DNA of 64,000 bases from Lysobacter arenosi (GTDB lineage Bacteria > Pseudomonadota > Gammaproteobacteria > Xanthomonadales > Xanthomonadaceae). Positions 44,938 to 53,411 of the stretch are shown here, piece after piece. A program made the translations under genes and the position numbers. The number at the start of each line of letters is the position of its first letter. The first letter of the stretch is position 1. The notes beneath the pieces are model-generated. The model was not told the DNA's origin. It worked only from the letters and a program-made list of their open reading frames with translations, and did not search any database. Where the stretch lies: the NCBI RefSeq assembly GCF_016613475.2, contig NZ_CP071517.1, positions 3,646,001 to 3,710,000 of the forward strand, in the 5' to 3' direction.

Positions 44938-45924
44938 ATGAAACTGCAGGTGCCCTTCATCCAGCTGCCCCTGGCCTTCGACGCCGGCGCGCTCGCGGCC
45001 GAGATCGCCGCCCTTGGCGACGGCCCGTGGCGGCCGCATCCGCAGGGGTTCCCGGGCAACTCGATGCTGCCGCTGGTGGCCGTCGACGGCGACGCCGGCA
45101 ACGAAGCCTTTGCCGGGGCGATGTCGCCGACACCGGAACTGTTGCGTTGCCCTTACCTGACCCAGGTGTTCGCCAGCCTCGGCGTCACCGCCGGTCGCAG
45201 CCGCCTGATGCGCCTGTCCGGCCACGCCGAAGTGACCCGCCATGCCGACCAGGGCTATTACTGGACCGAGCGCGTGCGCGTGCACATCCCGGTGGTGACC
45301 CAGCCGACGGTGCGTTTCGAGTGCGGCGATGCGGCGATCAACATGGCCGCCGGCGAATGCTGGATCTTCGACACTTGGCGCCAGCACCGCGTGCTCAACG
45401 ACGCGGTCGAGTCGCGCATCCATCTGGTGGTCGACACCGTCGGCGGTGGCGCGTTCTGGGACATGGTCAATCGCGGCCGCCCGCACGATGCGCCGCGCCA
45501 GGGCTGGCCGCAGTTGCCGGTAACGGTGCAGCCGGGCGTGGTTGCGCGGTTCCCGTGCGAGACGGTCAACGTGCCGACGGTGATGACGCCGTGGGAACTC
45601 AACGACCATCTCGGCCTGCTCATTGCCGATGCGGTGCCGCACCCGAACCTGGGACAGGTCCGGCAGATTTCCACCCGCTTCGCCCGTACCTGGCAGGGCC
45701 TGTGGTTCGAGTACGGCGATCGAGCCGAAGGTCTCCCCGTTTACCGCGCGCTGCTGCAGCGCTTCATCGAGGAGATCCGCGTGCCGAGCCAGCCGATGGT
45801 GCTGAAGAACGAACTGCGCTGGTACAGCGCGTTGATGACGGTGGTGTGCAAGTTCGCCGTCAGTGCCGAGCAGGCGCCGGCAGCATCCGCTGCACAGCAG
45901 CGCGACGTTGGCGACAACGCCTGA
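44938..45924 (+). CDS. Aspartyl/asparaginyl beta-hydroxylase-like dioxygenase
   Basis: The protein has 328 residues. The region about 75-175 resembles the double-stranded beta-helix AspH domain: RLMRLSGHAEVTRHADQGYY supplies the His-x-Asp iron ligands at about 101-103, and DTWRQHRVLNDAVESRIHLV supplies the distal His and the 2-oxoglutarate Arg at about 147-160. Such enzymes hydroxylate Asp or Asn in proteins or modify small molecules; the substrate here is unknown. The C-terminal 130 residues do not belong to the hydroxylase core and are uncharacterised. ATG at 44938 opens MKLQVPFIQLPLAF. The gene converges on ppa. Confidence 0.78.
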   Translation: MKLQVPFIQLPLAFDAGALAAEIAALGDGPWRPHPQGFPGNSMLPLVAVDGDAGNEAFAGAMSPTPELLRCPYLTQVFASLGVTAGRSRLMRLSGHAEVTRHADQGYYWTERVRVHIPVVTQPTVRFECGDAAINMAAGECWIFDTWRQHRVLNDAVESRIHLVVDTVGGGAFWDMVNRGRPHDAPRQGWPQLPVTVQPGVVARFPCETVNVPTVMTPWELNDHLGLLIADAVPHPNLGQVRQISTRFARTWQGLWFEYGDRAEGLPVYRALLQRFIEEIRVPSQPMVLKNELRWYSALMTVVCKFAVSAEQAPAASAAQQRDVGDNA

Positions 45925-45936
45925 GGCTGGAACGAC

Positions 45937-45960
45937 GAAGGCCGCCCTCGGGCGGCCTTC
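45937..45960. terminator. Hairpin between the convergent hydroxylase-like gene and ppa
   Basis: GAAGGCCGCC-CTCG-GGCGGCCTTC is a perfect ten-base-pair stem. Neither side has a good T run, so termination efficiency is uncertain. Confidence 0.6.
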
Positions 45961-45984
45961 GCTGGAGTCGGCGCAGGACCGGAC

Positions 45985-46539
45985 TCAGAACTTCGGCTTG
46001 TCTTCTTCCGACGTCGCGTTGTAGCGCGCGATCGCGTCGTTGAGGATAGACTTGGCTTCGGCGGCATTGCCCCAGCCTTCGATCTTGACCCACTTGCCCT
46101 TTTCGAGATCCTTGTAGTGCTCGAAGAAGTGGCCGATGCGGTCGAGCCAGTGCTGCGAGACCTGTTCGATGTCGGTGATGTGGGCGTAGCCGCCGAAGAT
46201 CTTCGGCACGGGCACGGCGATCAGCTTCTCGTCGCTGCCGGCTTCGTCGCTCATCTTCAGCACGCCGACCGGCACTGCGCGGATGACCGAGCCGGGCACC
46301 AGCGGCAGCGGCAGGATCACCAGCACGTCGGCCGGGTCGCCGTCGCCGCACAGGGTGTGGGGGACGTAGCCGTAGTTGCACGGGTAGCGCATCGGGGTGG
46401 ACAGGATGCGGTCGACGAAGATCGCGCCCGAAGCCTTGTCGACTTCGTACTTGACCGGCTCGGCATCCTTGGGGATTTCGATGATGACGTTGATCTCATC
46501 CGGCGGGTTCTTGCCGGTGGGGACGAGGTCCAGACCCAT
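45985..46539 (-). CDS. ppa: Inorganic pyrophosphatase (family I, soluble)
   Basis: The protein has 184 residues. It hydrolyses cytoplasmic PPi. Family I hallmarks are intact: EIPKDAEPVKYEVDK (Lys and Glu in the active site), YPCNYGYVPHT at about 56, and the metal-binding DGDPADVLVILPLPLVPG at about 68-85 with the three catalytic aspartates. KWVKIEGWG near the C-terminus is also typical. The ATG at 46539 gives MGLDLVPTGKNPPD. It is followed at a distance by the proton-pumping pyrophosphatase gene on the same strand. The 761-base gap upstream is repeat-rich. Confidence 0.97.
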   Translation of the reverse strand: MGLDLVPTGKNPPDEINVIIEIPKDAEPVKYEVDKASGAIFVDRILSTPMRYPCNYGYVPHTLCGDGDPADVLVILPLPLVPGSVIRAVPVGVLKMSDEAGSDEKLIAVPVPKIFGGYAHITDIEQVSQHWLDRIGHFFEHYKDLEKGKWVKIEGWGNAAEAKSILNDAIARYNATSEEDKPKF

Positions 46540-46659
46540 GCGTTGCTCCAACTTCTGATGGCCGCGCCAGGACGGCGGGGCGGGATTTAGATATGCGGCC
46601 GGGCATTTTACGCGGCTGGCTGCTGCGGCGCAGCAGCGGGGGTGTTCAGGTTCTCTGAG

Positions 46660-46705
46660 CCCCTCTCCCGCCCGCGGGAGAGGGGTTGGGGTGAGGGCAG
46701 GGGGC
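46660..46705. repeat. REP-like palindrome with CCCTCTCCC core
   Basis: CCCCTCTCCCG / CGGGAGAGGGG (46660-46670 and 46675-46685) with a four-base loop, followed by TTGGGGTGAGGG. A similar element occurs at 53412-53471, and a weaker one at 62890-62935. The type is widespread between genes of Xanthomonadaceae. Confidence 0.75.
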
Positions 46706-46775
46706 TGAGAACTTTCGACGGACGTCGTCCCCTGGGCCGGCTCTCGGGGTGAGTCTTCCGAGCGGCGCCGTCCGC

Positions 46776-46868
46776 CGGGCCGGGGATTGCTCCGCCCCTT
46801 AGTCAGACATCGTGTCTGATGCGGGGCGTGGGCCATCCATGGCCCACTGCGGATCAATCCCCGGCCCG
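46776..46868. repeat. 93-base cruciform element with nested hairpins
   Basis: Outer 14-base arms CGGGCCGGGGATTG / CAATCCCCGGCCCG (46776-46789 and 46855-46868) pair perfectly. Inside are CGCCCC / GGGGCG (46793-46798 and 46823-46828) enclosing TCAGACA-TCG-TGTCTGA, and a second hairpin GTGGGCCAT-CC-ATGGCCCAC (46828-46847). No reading frame fits. It looks like a structured dispersed repeat or a stable RNA. Confidence 0.75.
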
Positions 46869-46922
46869 TCGGCCGACGCTCTGTCACTTCATTGCATGGT
46901 CTTCGACGGCGCCAAACAAACC

Positions 46923-46949
46923 GTCATCCCCGCGAAGGCGGGGACCCAG
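46923..46949. repeat. GTCATCCCCGCG-type dispersed repeat
   Basis: GTCATCCCCGCGAAGGCGGGGACCCAG has a CCCCGC-GAAG-GCGGGG hairpin. Very similar short repeats are scattered through many proteobacterial genomes. A partial second GGGACCCAG occurs at about 47001-47009. Confidence 0.75.
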
Positions 46950-47152
46950 CGACGTTGCTCCGGCCTGGCTTTTGAACCACCTCAGCCTTTCGCGGGCGTC
47001 CGGGACCCAGATCACCGAGCAGACGTGCGAATGAGCGAGGGCACGGACACCGTCCAGGGCCCGGCACAGCGCGAGTCCGACCGGCGCAGGTGCATCACGC
47101 GGGCACTGCGCTCTCGCTACCAGTCGAAGTCAATAAAACAGTAGAAGCTTCC

Positions 47153-47234
47153 GGAAGGAGGGGGTGGGGTGTATTTCGCGAACAGTAAACGGAGCGAAGC
47201 GGAGGTTCGCGGAATACACCCCACCTCCTCCCCC
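47153..47234. repeat. Long inverted repeat (30-base arms)
   Basis: Arms at 47154-47183 and 47205-47234 match at 26 of 30 positions and enclose a 21-base loop rich in GGAGCGAAGCGGAG. As RNA the mismatches include G-U pairs, so a long rod would form. It lies just downstream of the hppA terminator (in the hppA sense). No gene overlaps it. The remaining sequence of the gap 46540-47300 (ppa promoter side and 46950-47150) shows no supportable gene. Confidence 0.8.
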
Positions 47235-47246
47235 GCCGACCACGCA

Positions 47247-47276
47247 AAAGAAAACGGGCCGCATCGAGCGGCCCGT
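47247..47276 (-). terminator. Intrinsic terminator of hppA
   Basis: On the minus strand ACGGGCCGC / GCGGCCCGT (47276-47268 and 47262-47254) is followed by TTTTCTTTT. It lies 25 bases after the hppA stop. Confidence 0.9.
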
Positions 47277-47300
47277 CTCCTTGACTCCGGCATCCCGCAA

Positions 47301-49331
47301 TTACAGCAGCGGCACCATCAGCAGCGCCACGATGTTGATGATCTTGATCAGCGGATTGATCGCCGGGCCAGCGGTGTCCTTGTAGGGATCGCCGACAGTG
47401 TCGCCGGTGACCGCCGCCTTGTGCGCGTCGGAACCCTTGCCGCCGTGATGGCCGTCTTCGATGTACTTCTTGGCGTTGTCCCAGGCACCACCGCCGGTGG
47501 TCATCGAGATGGCGACGAACAGGCCGGTCACGATCGTGCCGATCAGCAGGCCACCCAGCGCCTTCGGACCGAGCAGCAGGCCGACCACGATCGGCACCGC
47601 CACCGGCAGCAACGACGGCACGATCATTTCCTTGATCGCCGACTTGGTCAGCATGTCGACCGCCTTGTCGTACTCCGGCTTGCCCGTGCCTTCCATGATC
47701 CCGGGGATCTGGCGGAACTGGCGGCGCACTTCCTCGACGACGGCACCGGCTGCGCGACCGACCGCTTCCATCGCCATCGCGCCGAACAGGTACGGGATCA
47801 GGCCGCCGATCAGCAGGCCGATGATCACCAGATGATCGGACAGGTCGAACGCAAGCGTGGCACCGTTGTTCTGCGCCGAAAGGTTGTGCGTGTAGTCGGC
47901 GAACAGCACCAATGCCGCCAGCGCCGCCGAACCGATCGCGTAACCCTTGGTCACCGCCTTGGTGGTGTTGCCGACCGCATCGAGCGGATCGGTGACGTTG
48001 CGCACCTCCGGCGGCAGCTCGGCCATTTCGGCGATGCCACCGGCGTTGTCGGTGATCGGACCATAGGCGTCGAGCGCGACGATCATGCCCGCCATCGACA
48101 ACATCGCCGTGGCAGCGATCGCGATGCCGTACAGGCCGGCCAGCGCGAACGCACCCCAGATCGCAAGGCACACCGCGATCACCGGCAGCGCGGTCGACTT
48201 CATCGACACGCCCAGGCCGGCGATGATGTTGGTGCCGTGGCCGGTGGTGGAAGCGGCTGCGATGTGGCGAACCGGGCCGTACTGCGTGCCGGTGTAGTAC
48301 TCGGTGATCCACACGATCGCGCCGGTCAGCACCAGTCCGATCAGCGCGCACCAGTACAGGTTCATCGCACCGTGGCTGTTGTCGGCCATCAGCTGGGTGG
48401 TGATCGGGTAGAACGCGATCGCCGCCAGCACTGCCGACACGATGACGCCGCGATACAGCGCACCCATGATCGAGCCGCCTTCCTTCACCTTGACGAAGAA
48501 CGCGCCGATGATCGAGGCGATGATCGACACGCCGCCCAGCACCAGTGGATACAGCACCGCGTTGCGCCCGGCATCGGCGGCCATCAGGCCACCGAGCAGC
48601 ATCGTCGCGATCACCGTGACCGCGTAGGTTTCGAACAGGTCGGCGGCCATGCCGGCGCAGTCGCCGACGTTGTCACCGACGTTGTCGGCGATCACCGCCG
48701 GGTTGCGCGGGTCGTCCTCGGGAATGCCGGCTTCGACCTTGCCCACCAGGTCGGCACCGACGTCGGCGCCCTTGGTGAAGATGCCGCCGCCCAGTCGCGC
48801 GAAGATCGAGATCAGCGACGAACCGAACGCCAGGCCCACCAGCGCATGCAGCGCCGCTTCACCGGTAACGCCCAGGTAGCGCGTCAGCACCACGTAGTAG
48901 CCGGCCACGCCGAGCAGGCCCAGGCCGACCACGAGCATGCCGGTGATGGCGCCGCCGCGGAAGGCGACGTCCATGGCCGGGCCAATGCCCCGGCGCGCAG
49001 CTTCGGCGGTGCGCACGTTGGCGCGCACCGACACGTTCATGCCGATATAGCCGGCCGCACCCGACAGCACCGCGCCGATCAGGAAACCGATCGCCGTGTG
49101 CCAGCTCAGGAAGATGCCGATCAGTACGAACAACACCGCGCCAGCGATGGCGATGGTCGTGTACTGGCGATTGAGGTAGGCGCGTGCGCCTTCCTGGATC
49201 GCGCCGGCGATCTGTTGCATTCGTTCGTTGCCGGCGGGCTGCGCGTTGATCCAACGCGCGGAAATGATCCCGTAAAGGATCGCGATGACGGCGCAAACCA
49301 GCGCCAATGCCAAACCGTACTGCTCCAGCAT
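47301..49331 (-). CDS. hppA: Membrane-bound proton-pumping pyrophosphatase
   Basis: The protein has 676 residues and about 16 helices. It couples PPi hydrolysis to proton export or vacuole-like pumping across the inner membrane. The substrate site is intact: [20 protein letters not shown] at about 188, followed by [18 protein letters not shown], and the second metal-binding block near [16 protein letters not shown] at about 424. The segment [10 protein letters not shown] has Lys at about residue 458. Known potassium-independent enzymes carry Lys here and potassium-dependent ones Ala, so this one should be potassium independent. GGGGAGGGG precedes the ATG. Soluble ppa lies 0.8 kb downstream and a PPi-type phosphofructokinase 2 kb upstream. 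Confidence 0.97.
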   Translation of the reverse strand: MLEQYGLALALVCAVIAILYGIISARWINAQPAGNERMQQIAGAIQEGARAYLNRQYTTIAIAGAVLFVLIGIFLSWHTAIGFLIGAVLSGAAGYIGMNVSVRANVRTAEAARRGIGPAMDVAFRGGAITGMLVVGLGLLGVAGYYVVLTRYLGVTGEAALHALVGLAFGSSLISIFARLGGGIFTKGADVGADLVGKVEAGIPEDDPRNPAVIADNVGDNVGDCAGMAADLFETYAVTVIATMLLGGLMAADAGRNAVLYPLVLGGVSIIASIIGAFFVKVKEGGSIMGALYRGVIVSAVLAAIAFYPITTQLMADNSHGAMNLYWCALIGLVLTGAIVWITEYYTGTQYGPVRHIAAASTTGHGTNIIAGLGVSMKSTALPVIAVCLAIWGAFALAGLYGIAIAATAMLSMAGMIVALDAYGPITDNAGGIAEMAELPPEVRNVTDPLDAVGNTTKAVTKGYAIGSAALAALVLFADYTHNLSAQNNGATLAFDLSDHLVIIGLLIGGLIPYLFGAMAMEAVGRAAGAVVEEVRRQFRQIPGIMEGTGKPEYDKAVDMLTKSAIKEMIVPSLLPVAVPIVVGLLLGPKALGGLLIGTIVTGLFVAISMTTGGGAWDNAKKYIEDGHHGGKGSDAHKAAVTGDTVGDPYKDTAGPAINPLIKIINIVALLMVPLL

Positions 49332-49585
49332 GAACCCCTCCCCTTAAGAGTGGACACATCAGGAATTTCGAGTCGATCGCCTTGAGTTGTAGTGCTGCAC
49401 GGGCCGTGGGGCCACCGCCGCAACAGCCCGACTATCGCACAGACCCCGCGCCAATCGCACCCTCGCGGGCGCAGCAGCCCCATGCGCCCCGGCACCGGTT
49501 GTGATCGAAGTCGCAGGCGTGAATCCGTCGTTCAGCGCGTCCGTGCCAGCCTTCTGGACCTGTCACCACGGGGGCCGCCCCTGCC

Positions 49586-50104
49586 ATGCGACTGTTGCCC
49601 GCCCTGCTGTTTGCCACGCTCGCCCTGCCGGCGCTGGCTGCCAATCCGAAGTCGGACCCCAAGCCGGAAATCACCCGCGAGCCGGCCAAGCCGCAAGCGC
49701 TCAACGCCGTCCACACGCTGCGCCAGATCCCCGAGGCGTGCGCGCGCCTTGAGGGCATGTTCACCGGCCAGGCGGCCGACCCCTATGCATTCGCGGTCGT
49801 GCGCATCAGCCCGACCTGCCAGCCGCGTGCGCGTTTCGTCGATGCGGCCAAGGCCAAGCCTTCGGAGAAAACGGGCTGGAAGCTCAACGACCTGATCCGC
49901 GTGCCCAGCGCCGCCTGCGGCACCCAGTTCGCGGTCGTGCGGGTGTGGCGCAAGCCGGTAGACGTCGCCACGCCGGCGCTGGATGCGCAGGGCAAGGCGC
50001 GCATCTACCTCGACGAGGCGCGCAAGCAGGCGCAGTCGGGGCAGATGGCGGCGGTGCCGATGTTCGCCGCGCAGATGGCGGTGGAAGGCACGCCCTGTCG
50101 CTGA
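49586..50104 (+). CDS. Secreted protein of unknown function
   Basis: The protein has 172 residues. The signal peptide MRLLPALLFATLALPALA predicts export, with a cut before ANPKSDPK. The mature protein has four cysteines (EACARLEG, SPTCQPRARF, SAACGTQFAV, GTPCR) that could form two disulfides, and VVRISPTCQPRARFVDAAKA as a likely core. I do not recognise a domain. The ATG at 49586 is supported by the signal peptide. It is divergent from hppA (254 bases apart; no strong motif seen in that gap beyond hppA's ribosome site) and converges on the DUF2846-like gene, with a terminator between. Confidence 0.75.
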   Translation: MRLLPALLFATLALPALAANPKSDPKPEITREPAKPQALNAVHTLRQIPEACARLEGMFTGQAADPYAFAVVRISPTCQPRARFVDAAKAKPSEKTGWKLNDLIRVPSAACGTQFAVVRVWRKPVDVATPALDAQGKARIYLDEARKQAQSGQMAAVPMFAAQMAVEGTPCR

Positions 50105-50110
50105 CCGCAC

Positions 50111-50137
50111 AAAAAAAGGGCCGCTTTCGCGGCCCTT
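50111..50137 (-). terminator. Intrinsic terminator of the DUF2846-like operon
   Basis: AAGGGCCGC-TTTC-GCGGCCCTT (50116-50137) has seven A on its left, so it reads as a hairpin with TTTTTTT on the minus strand. On the plus strand it gives a hairpin with only a weak T run. Confidence 0.88.
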
Positions 50138-50155
50138 CTGCTGTTGCGGCAACCG

Positions 50156-50623
50156 TCAGTTGGCGAGCTTGAGCTTGGCCGACATCGACAGGAAGGTTGC
50201 CTCGTCCGACGGCGACAGGTTCGGCCGGCCGGCGACAATGCCCATGCCCAGCGAGCCGAGCACGTAATAGGTCTCACCGGCTTCGACTTCGATCGACAGC
50301 ACGTCCTTGGTTTCGCCGTGCACGTTGTACTCGTGCTTGCCCGGCTCGACGGTCGCGACGAAGTATTTGCCGCTGCGCAGCTTGCCCAGTTCGGCATCGC
50401 CCTCGCGGACCTTGAAGCCGATCGCGCCACCGACGAACTTGGACTCGCGGAAGAACACGATCTGCGCCTTGTCCTGCGGCGCGGCGGCAACGAGCTTGTT
50501 GCCAATGGCGACGGCTTCGGTGGCAGTTGCGGTGGTCGCGGGTGCGACCGCTTCCTGGGCGAAGGCAAACGCCGGGACGACCAGCAGCGACAACAGGATC
50601 GAGCGGGAAAGCTTGGAACGCAT
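50156..50623 (-). CDS. DUF2846-type secreted protein
   Basis: The protein has 155 residues. Signal peptide MRSKLSRSILLSLLVVPAFA with a cut before FAQEAV or QEAV. The mature part matches the feel of DUF2846 proteins: QIVFFRESKFVGGAIGFKV, GKLRSGKYFVATVEPGKHEY and VEAGETYYVLGSLGMG, a small beta-sandwich thought to sit in the envelope. Function is unknown. GGAG lies 10 bases before the ATG at 50623. It follows the next gene's stop by 11 bases, so they form a two-gene operon ending at the terminator at 50111. Confidence 0.8.
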   Translation of the reverse strand: MRSKLSRSILLSLLVVPAFAFAQEAVAPATTATATEAVAIGNKLVAAAPQDKAQIVFFRESKFVGGAIGFKVREGDAELGKLRSGKYFVATVEPGKHEYNVHGETKDVLSIEVEAGETYYVLGSLGMGIVAGRPNLSPSDEATFLSMSAKLKLAN

Positions 50624-50634
50624 TCTGACAACTC

Positions 50635-51336
50635 CTACGGTTGGGTAGCGGTGCCTGTCGGCACCTCGGGTTGGTGTGGGGTAGGTTGGGATGCTTCGTC
50701 CGCAGATGCGGCGGCGACGGCGGCCGGGTCTGCGCCTTCTGCGGCAGGCTGTGGCGCGTTCAACGCAACGTCCTGGGCGAGCTTTGCCATCGCCCGCGTG
50801 CCGACGGGAATCTCGATCTCGCTGCCGTGCACGAACATCGCCACTGGACCGATCAGCATGGCCGTGGTGATCGCTGCGGTGGAAGTGTCCTTGCCGCGCG
50901 CACTGAGCTTCATCGCGCGCAGGCCGATGCGTCGGCCATCGCTGGTTTCCAGCTGGCGCGCAGCCAGCAGGAGCTCGCCGGGCTTGCCACCGGCGCGGGA
51001 CGGAGAGGCGTGTATGACCTCGCCGGTGCCGATCGTTCCTGCCGGCACGTAGACATCGCTGCCGACGGTCAACGCCGTCACCAGGCGCAGCGCGAAGTGG
51101 TCGCCTTTCTTGTGTCGTTTCGAGCTGATCGGCTCGACGATCTCCAGTTCGACCGCGCTGCCTGCGCACAACGCCGTGCAGGCAGGCTTGCCGATGGCGT
51201 CCGCAGTCGTGTCGGCAACCGATCCGCTGGCAACGACCGTGTTCGGGCTGGCACCGGTGTCAACCGTAACGGCTTCTTGCGCGCAAACATTGCCGATGGC
51301 CATGGCGGCCACCAGCACCAGGAATCTCGAGACCAT
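50635..51336 (-). CDS. Secreted protein of unknown function, cotranscribed with the DUF2846-type gene
   Basis: The protein has 233 residues. Signal peptide MVSRFLVLVAAMAIGNVCA. A central beta-rich block (VELEIVEPISSKRHKKGDHF, LTVGSDVYVPAGTIGTGEVI, GELLLAARQLETSDGRRIGL) recalls beta-barrel domains found in secretion or pilus proteins but I cannot name it. A hydrophobic stretch AAITTAMLIGPVAMFVHG follows, then an Ala/Pro-rich tail. Two cysteines in GKPACTALCAGS may pair. The ATG at 51336 fits the signal peptide. It lies 44 bases from the end of the phosphofructokinase gene, same strand, and may be read from there. Confidence 0.7.
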   Translation of the reverse strand: MVSRFLVLVAAMAIGNVCAQEAVTVDTGASPNTVVASGSVADTTADAIGKPACTALCAGSAVELEIVEPISSKRHKKGDHFALRLVTALTVGSDVYVPAGTIGTGEVIHASPSRAGGKPGELLLAARQLETSDGRRIGLRAMKLSARGKDTSTAAITTAMLIGPVAMFVHGSEIEIPVGTRAMAKLAQDVALNAPQPAAEGADPAAVAAASADEASQPTPHQPEVPTGTATQP

Positions 51337-51380
51337 GCTGCCCCCCGCAGCGTGTGTCCGCCGAGGCTAGAGCAGCGCGC

Positions 51381-52643
51381 TCAGGTTTCCAAGGGGGTGA
51401 GCTTTTTTCTCACTGCTACGTTCTTCAAGGTCACGTACTTGGGAATGCCATCGCGCCCGTACGGCGGCGGCGCCTCGCCACGGATCAACGGTTCCAGGTA
51501 GCGACGCGCTGCCGGCGTGATGCCATATCCATCCTTGCGGATGAAGCCGGCCGGCATCTTCTTCTCGTGGTTGGCGACCTTCGACAGCGGCGCCGGTTCG
51601 ATCTTCCAGCGGTACGGCGAATCACTGCTGCGCACAATCACCGGCATCACCGAGTTCATGCCCTTGAGGGCGTACTCCACGGCCTTGCGTCCGACCGCCT
51701 GCGCCTGCTCGAGGTCGGTCTTCGACGCCAGGTGCCGCGCCGAACGTTGCAGGTAGTCGGGCAGCGCCCAGTGCACCTTGTAGCCGAGCGAATCCTTGAC
51801 CCGGCCGGCGAGGAACGAGGCCACGCCGCCGAGCTGGGTGTGCCCGAACGAATCCTTTCCGCCGCCGGCATCGGCGACGAAGCGGCCGTCCGCGGTCTGG
51901 ATGCCTTCGCTCGCCACGACCACGCAATAGCCGACGCGTTCGACGGTGGCTTTGACCTTGGCGAAGAAGTCCGCTTCGTCGTACGGACGTTCCGGGAACA
52001 GGATCAGGTGCGGCGCCTCGTCGACGCCTTGCCCGGCGAGCCCGGCCGCCGCCGCCAGCCAGCCGGCGTGGCGCCCCATCGCCTCGTAGACGAAGACCTT
52101 GGTTGAGGTGTCGGCCATCGCCGCGACGTCGAGCGCGCACTCGCGCACCGACACCGCCGTGTACTTGGCGGCCGAGCCGAAGCCGGGGCAGCAGTCGGTG
52201 ACGGCCAGGTCGTTGTCGACCGTCTTGGGCACGCCGACGCAGGTCAGGGGATAGCCGAACTCGGCGGCGAGCTGCGACACCTTGAGCGCGGTGTCGGCCG
52301 AATCGTTGCCGCCGTTGTAGAGGAACCAGCGCACGTCGTGGGCGCGGAATACATCGAGCAGCCGCTCGTAGCGGACCCGGTCCTGGTCGAGCGACTTGAG
52401 CTTGACCCGGCACGAGCCGAAGGCGCCGCCCGGGGTATGGGCCAGGGCCCGGATCGCCGCCGCCGACTCGCGGGAGGTGTCGATCAGGTCCTCGCGCAGG
52501 GCGCCGAGGATGCCGTTGCGGGCGGCCAGCACTTTGACCTTGCGGGCCCGGGCGGTCTCGATGACGCCGGCGGCGGTGGCGTTGATGACAGCGGTGACAC
52601 CGCCAGATTGCGCATAAAGCAGGGTTCCGGAGGGCATGTCCAT
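51381..52643 (-). CDS. pfp: 6-phosphofructokinase, pyrophosphate-type
   Basis: The protein has 420 residues. Phosphofructokinase superfamily. The phosphoryl-donor loop reads YNGGNDSADTALKV at about residue 105; a residue bulkier than Gly in the GGxDS position favours PPi over ATP. The substrate motif PKTVDNDL lies at about 141 and MGRHAGWLAA at about 187. Xanthomonas campestris has a characterised PPi-dependent enzyme of this kind. Here the motif has Asn (GGNDS) where the best-known PPi enzymes have Asp (GGDDS), so donor use needs a test. ATG at 52643 (MDMPSGTLLYAQSGG) is chosen; a second ATG two codons on is possible. It is divergent from adk. Confidence 0.9.
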   Translation of the reverse strand: MDMPSGTLLYAQSGGVTAVINATAAGVIETARARKVKVLAARNGILGALREDLIDTSRESAAAIRALAHTPGGAFGSCRVKLKSLDQDRVRYERLLDVFRAHDVRWFLYNGGNDSADTALKVSQLAAEFGYPLTCVGVPKTVDNDLAVTDCCPGFGSAAKYTAVSVRECALDVAAMADTSTKVFVYEAMGRHAGWLAAAAGLAGQGVDEAPHLILFPERPYDEADFFAKVKATVERVGYCVVVASEGIQTADGRFVADAGGGKDSFGHTQLGGVASFLAGRVKDSLGYKVHWALPDYLQRSARHLASKTDLEQAQAVGRKAVEYALKGMNSVMPVIVRSSDSPYRWKIEPAPLSKVANHEKKMPAGFIRKDGYGITPAARRYLEPLIRGEAPPPYGRDGIPKYVTLKNVAVRKKLTPLET

Positions 52644-52828
52644 TCCTGGGGTATGGGGACAGGACCAGGCCGGGATGCGGTAAGCTGCCCGCATTATTTG
52701 CCCGGCGGGGCTGGGTCGTGAGCGAGTGTAGCGCCGCCACGGGCAGTCGCCCGCAGGCCGGGCCGCCGGCACCGCGCGCGGGCCGCGACGGGCCACGAGA
52801 AAACTTTCCCGTTCTAGGAGTGATTTTG

Positions 52829-53407
52829 ATGCGATTGGTACTTCTGGGCGCGCCCGGTTCCGGCAAGGGCACGCAGGCCGCGCGCCTCAAGGAGCATCTG
52901 CAGGTGCCGCACATTTCCACCGGCGACCTGCTCCGCGCCGAAGTCGCCGCCGGTTCCAAGCTGGGCCTGGAGGCCAAGGAAGTCATGGCCTCGGGCAACC
53001 TGGTCAGCGACGAGATCCTGCTGGGCATGCTCGAGGACCGCTTCTCGCGTCCCGACACCCGCGACGGTTTCATCCTCGACGGCTACCCGCGCAACCTGGC
53101 CCAGGCCGACGCGCTGGACAAACTGCTGACCCGCATCCGCCAGCCGATGGACTACGCCGTGCAGCTGGACGTGCCGACCGACCTGCTGGTCGAGCGCATC
53201 GCAGGCCGCGCCAAGGCCGAAGGCCGCGCCGACGACAGCCCGGAATCGGTGCGCACGCGCCTGAAGGTCTATGACGACCAGACCGCGCCGGTGATCGAGT
53301 TCTACCGCCAGCATGGCCAGCTGACCGTCGTTGACGGCGTGGGCGGCCTGGATGATGTGTTCAACCGCATCATCGAAGCGCTGGTGCCGGCGAAGGAAGT
53401 TGGCTGA
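52829..53407 (+). CDS. adk: Adenylate kinase, short form
   Basis: The protein has 192 residues. P-loop GAPGSGKGTQAARLK at residue 7, NMP-binding STGDLLRAEVAAG, and DGYPRNLAQADAL at about 83. The LID is the short type without zinc cysteines (GRAKAEGRADDSPE). It interconverts AMP, ADP and ATP. GGAG lies 9 bases before the ATG at 52829. The longer upstream frame is not supported. In this neighbourhood it completes an energy-currency group with PPi enzymes. The REP-like element follows the stop by only a few bases. Confidence 0.97.
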   Translation: MRLVLLGAPGSGKGTQAARLKEHLQVPHISTGDLLRAEVAAGSKLGLEAKEVMASGNLVSDEILLGMLEDRFSRPDTRDGFILDGYPRNLAQADALDKLLTRIRQPMDYAVQLDVPTDLLVERIAGRAKAEGRADDSPESVRTRLKVYDDQTAPVIEFYRQHGQLTVVDGVGGLDDVFNRIIEALVPAKEVG

Positions 53408-53411
53408 TCCC

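Noticed and set aside
41926-45642. A 1238-residue open frame on the minus strand opposite the TonB receptor and the hydroxylase-like gene
   Set aside because: It is a shadow of real plus-strand genes in high-GC DNA. It has no recognisable domain and an amino acid mix typical of antisense frames.
46660-47234. CRISPR array
   Set aside because: Repeats here are different from each other and palindromic, with no regular spacer pattern and no cas genes.
46540-47300. Small frames in the gap between ppa and hppA (for example 46812-47144)
   Set aside because: They run through palindromic repeats and have no domain or ribosome site. The gap is better explained by repeats.
47169-49385. A 738-residue open frame opposite hppA
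   Set aside because: It mirrors the hppA codons, is extremely rich in His, Arg, Asp and Gln, and starts inside the palindrome. No domain is visible.
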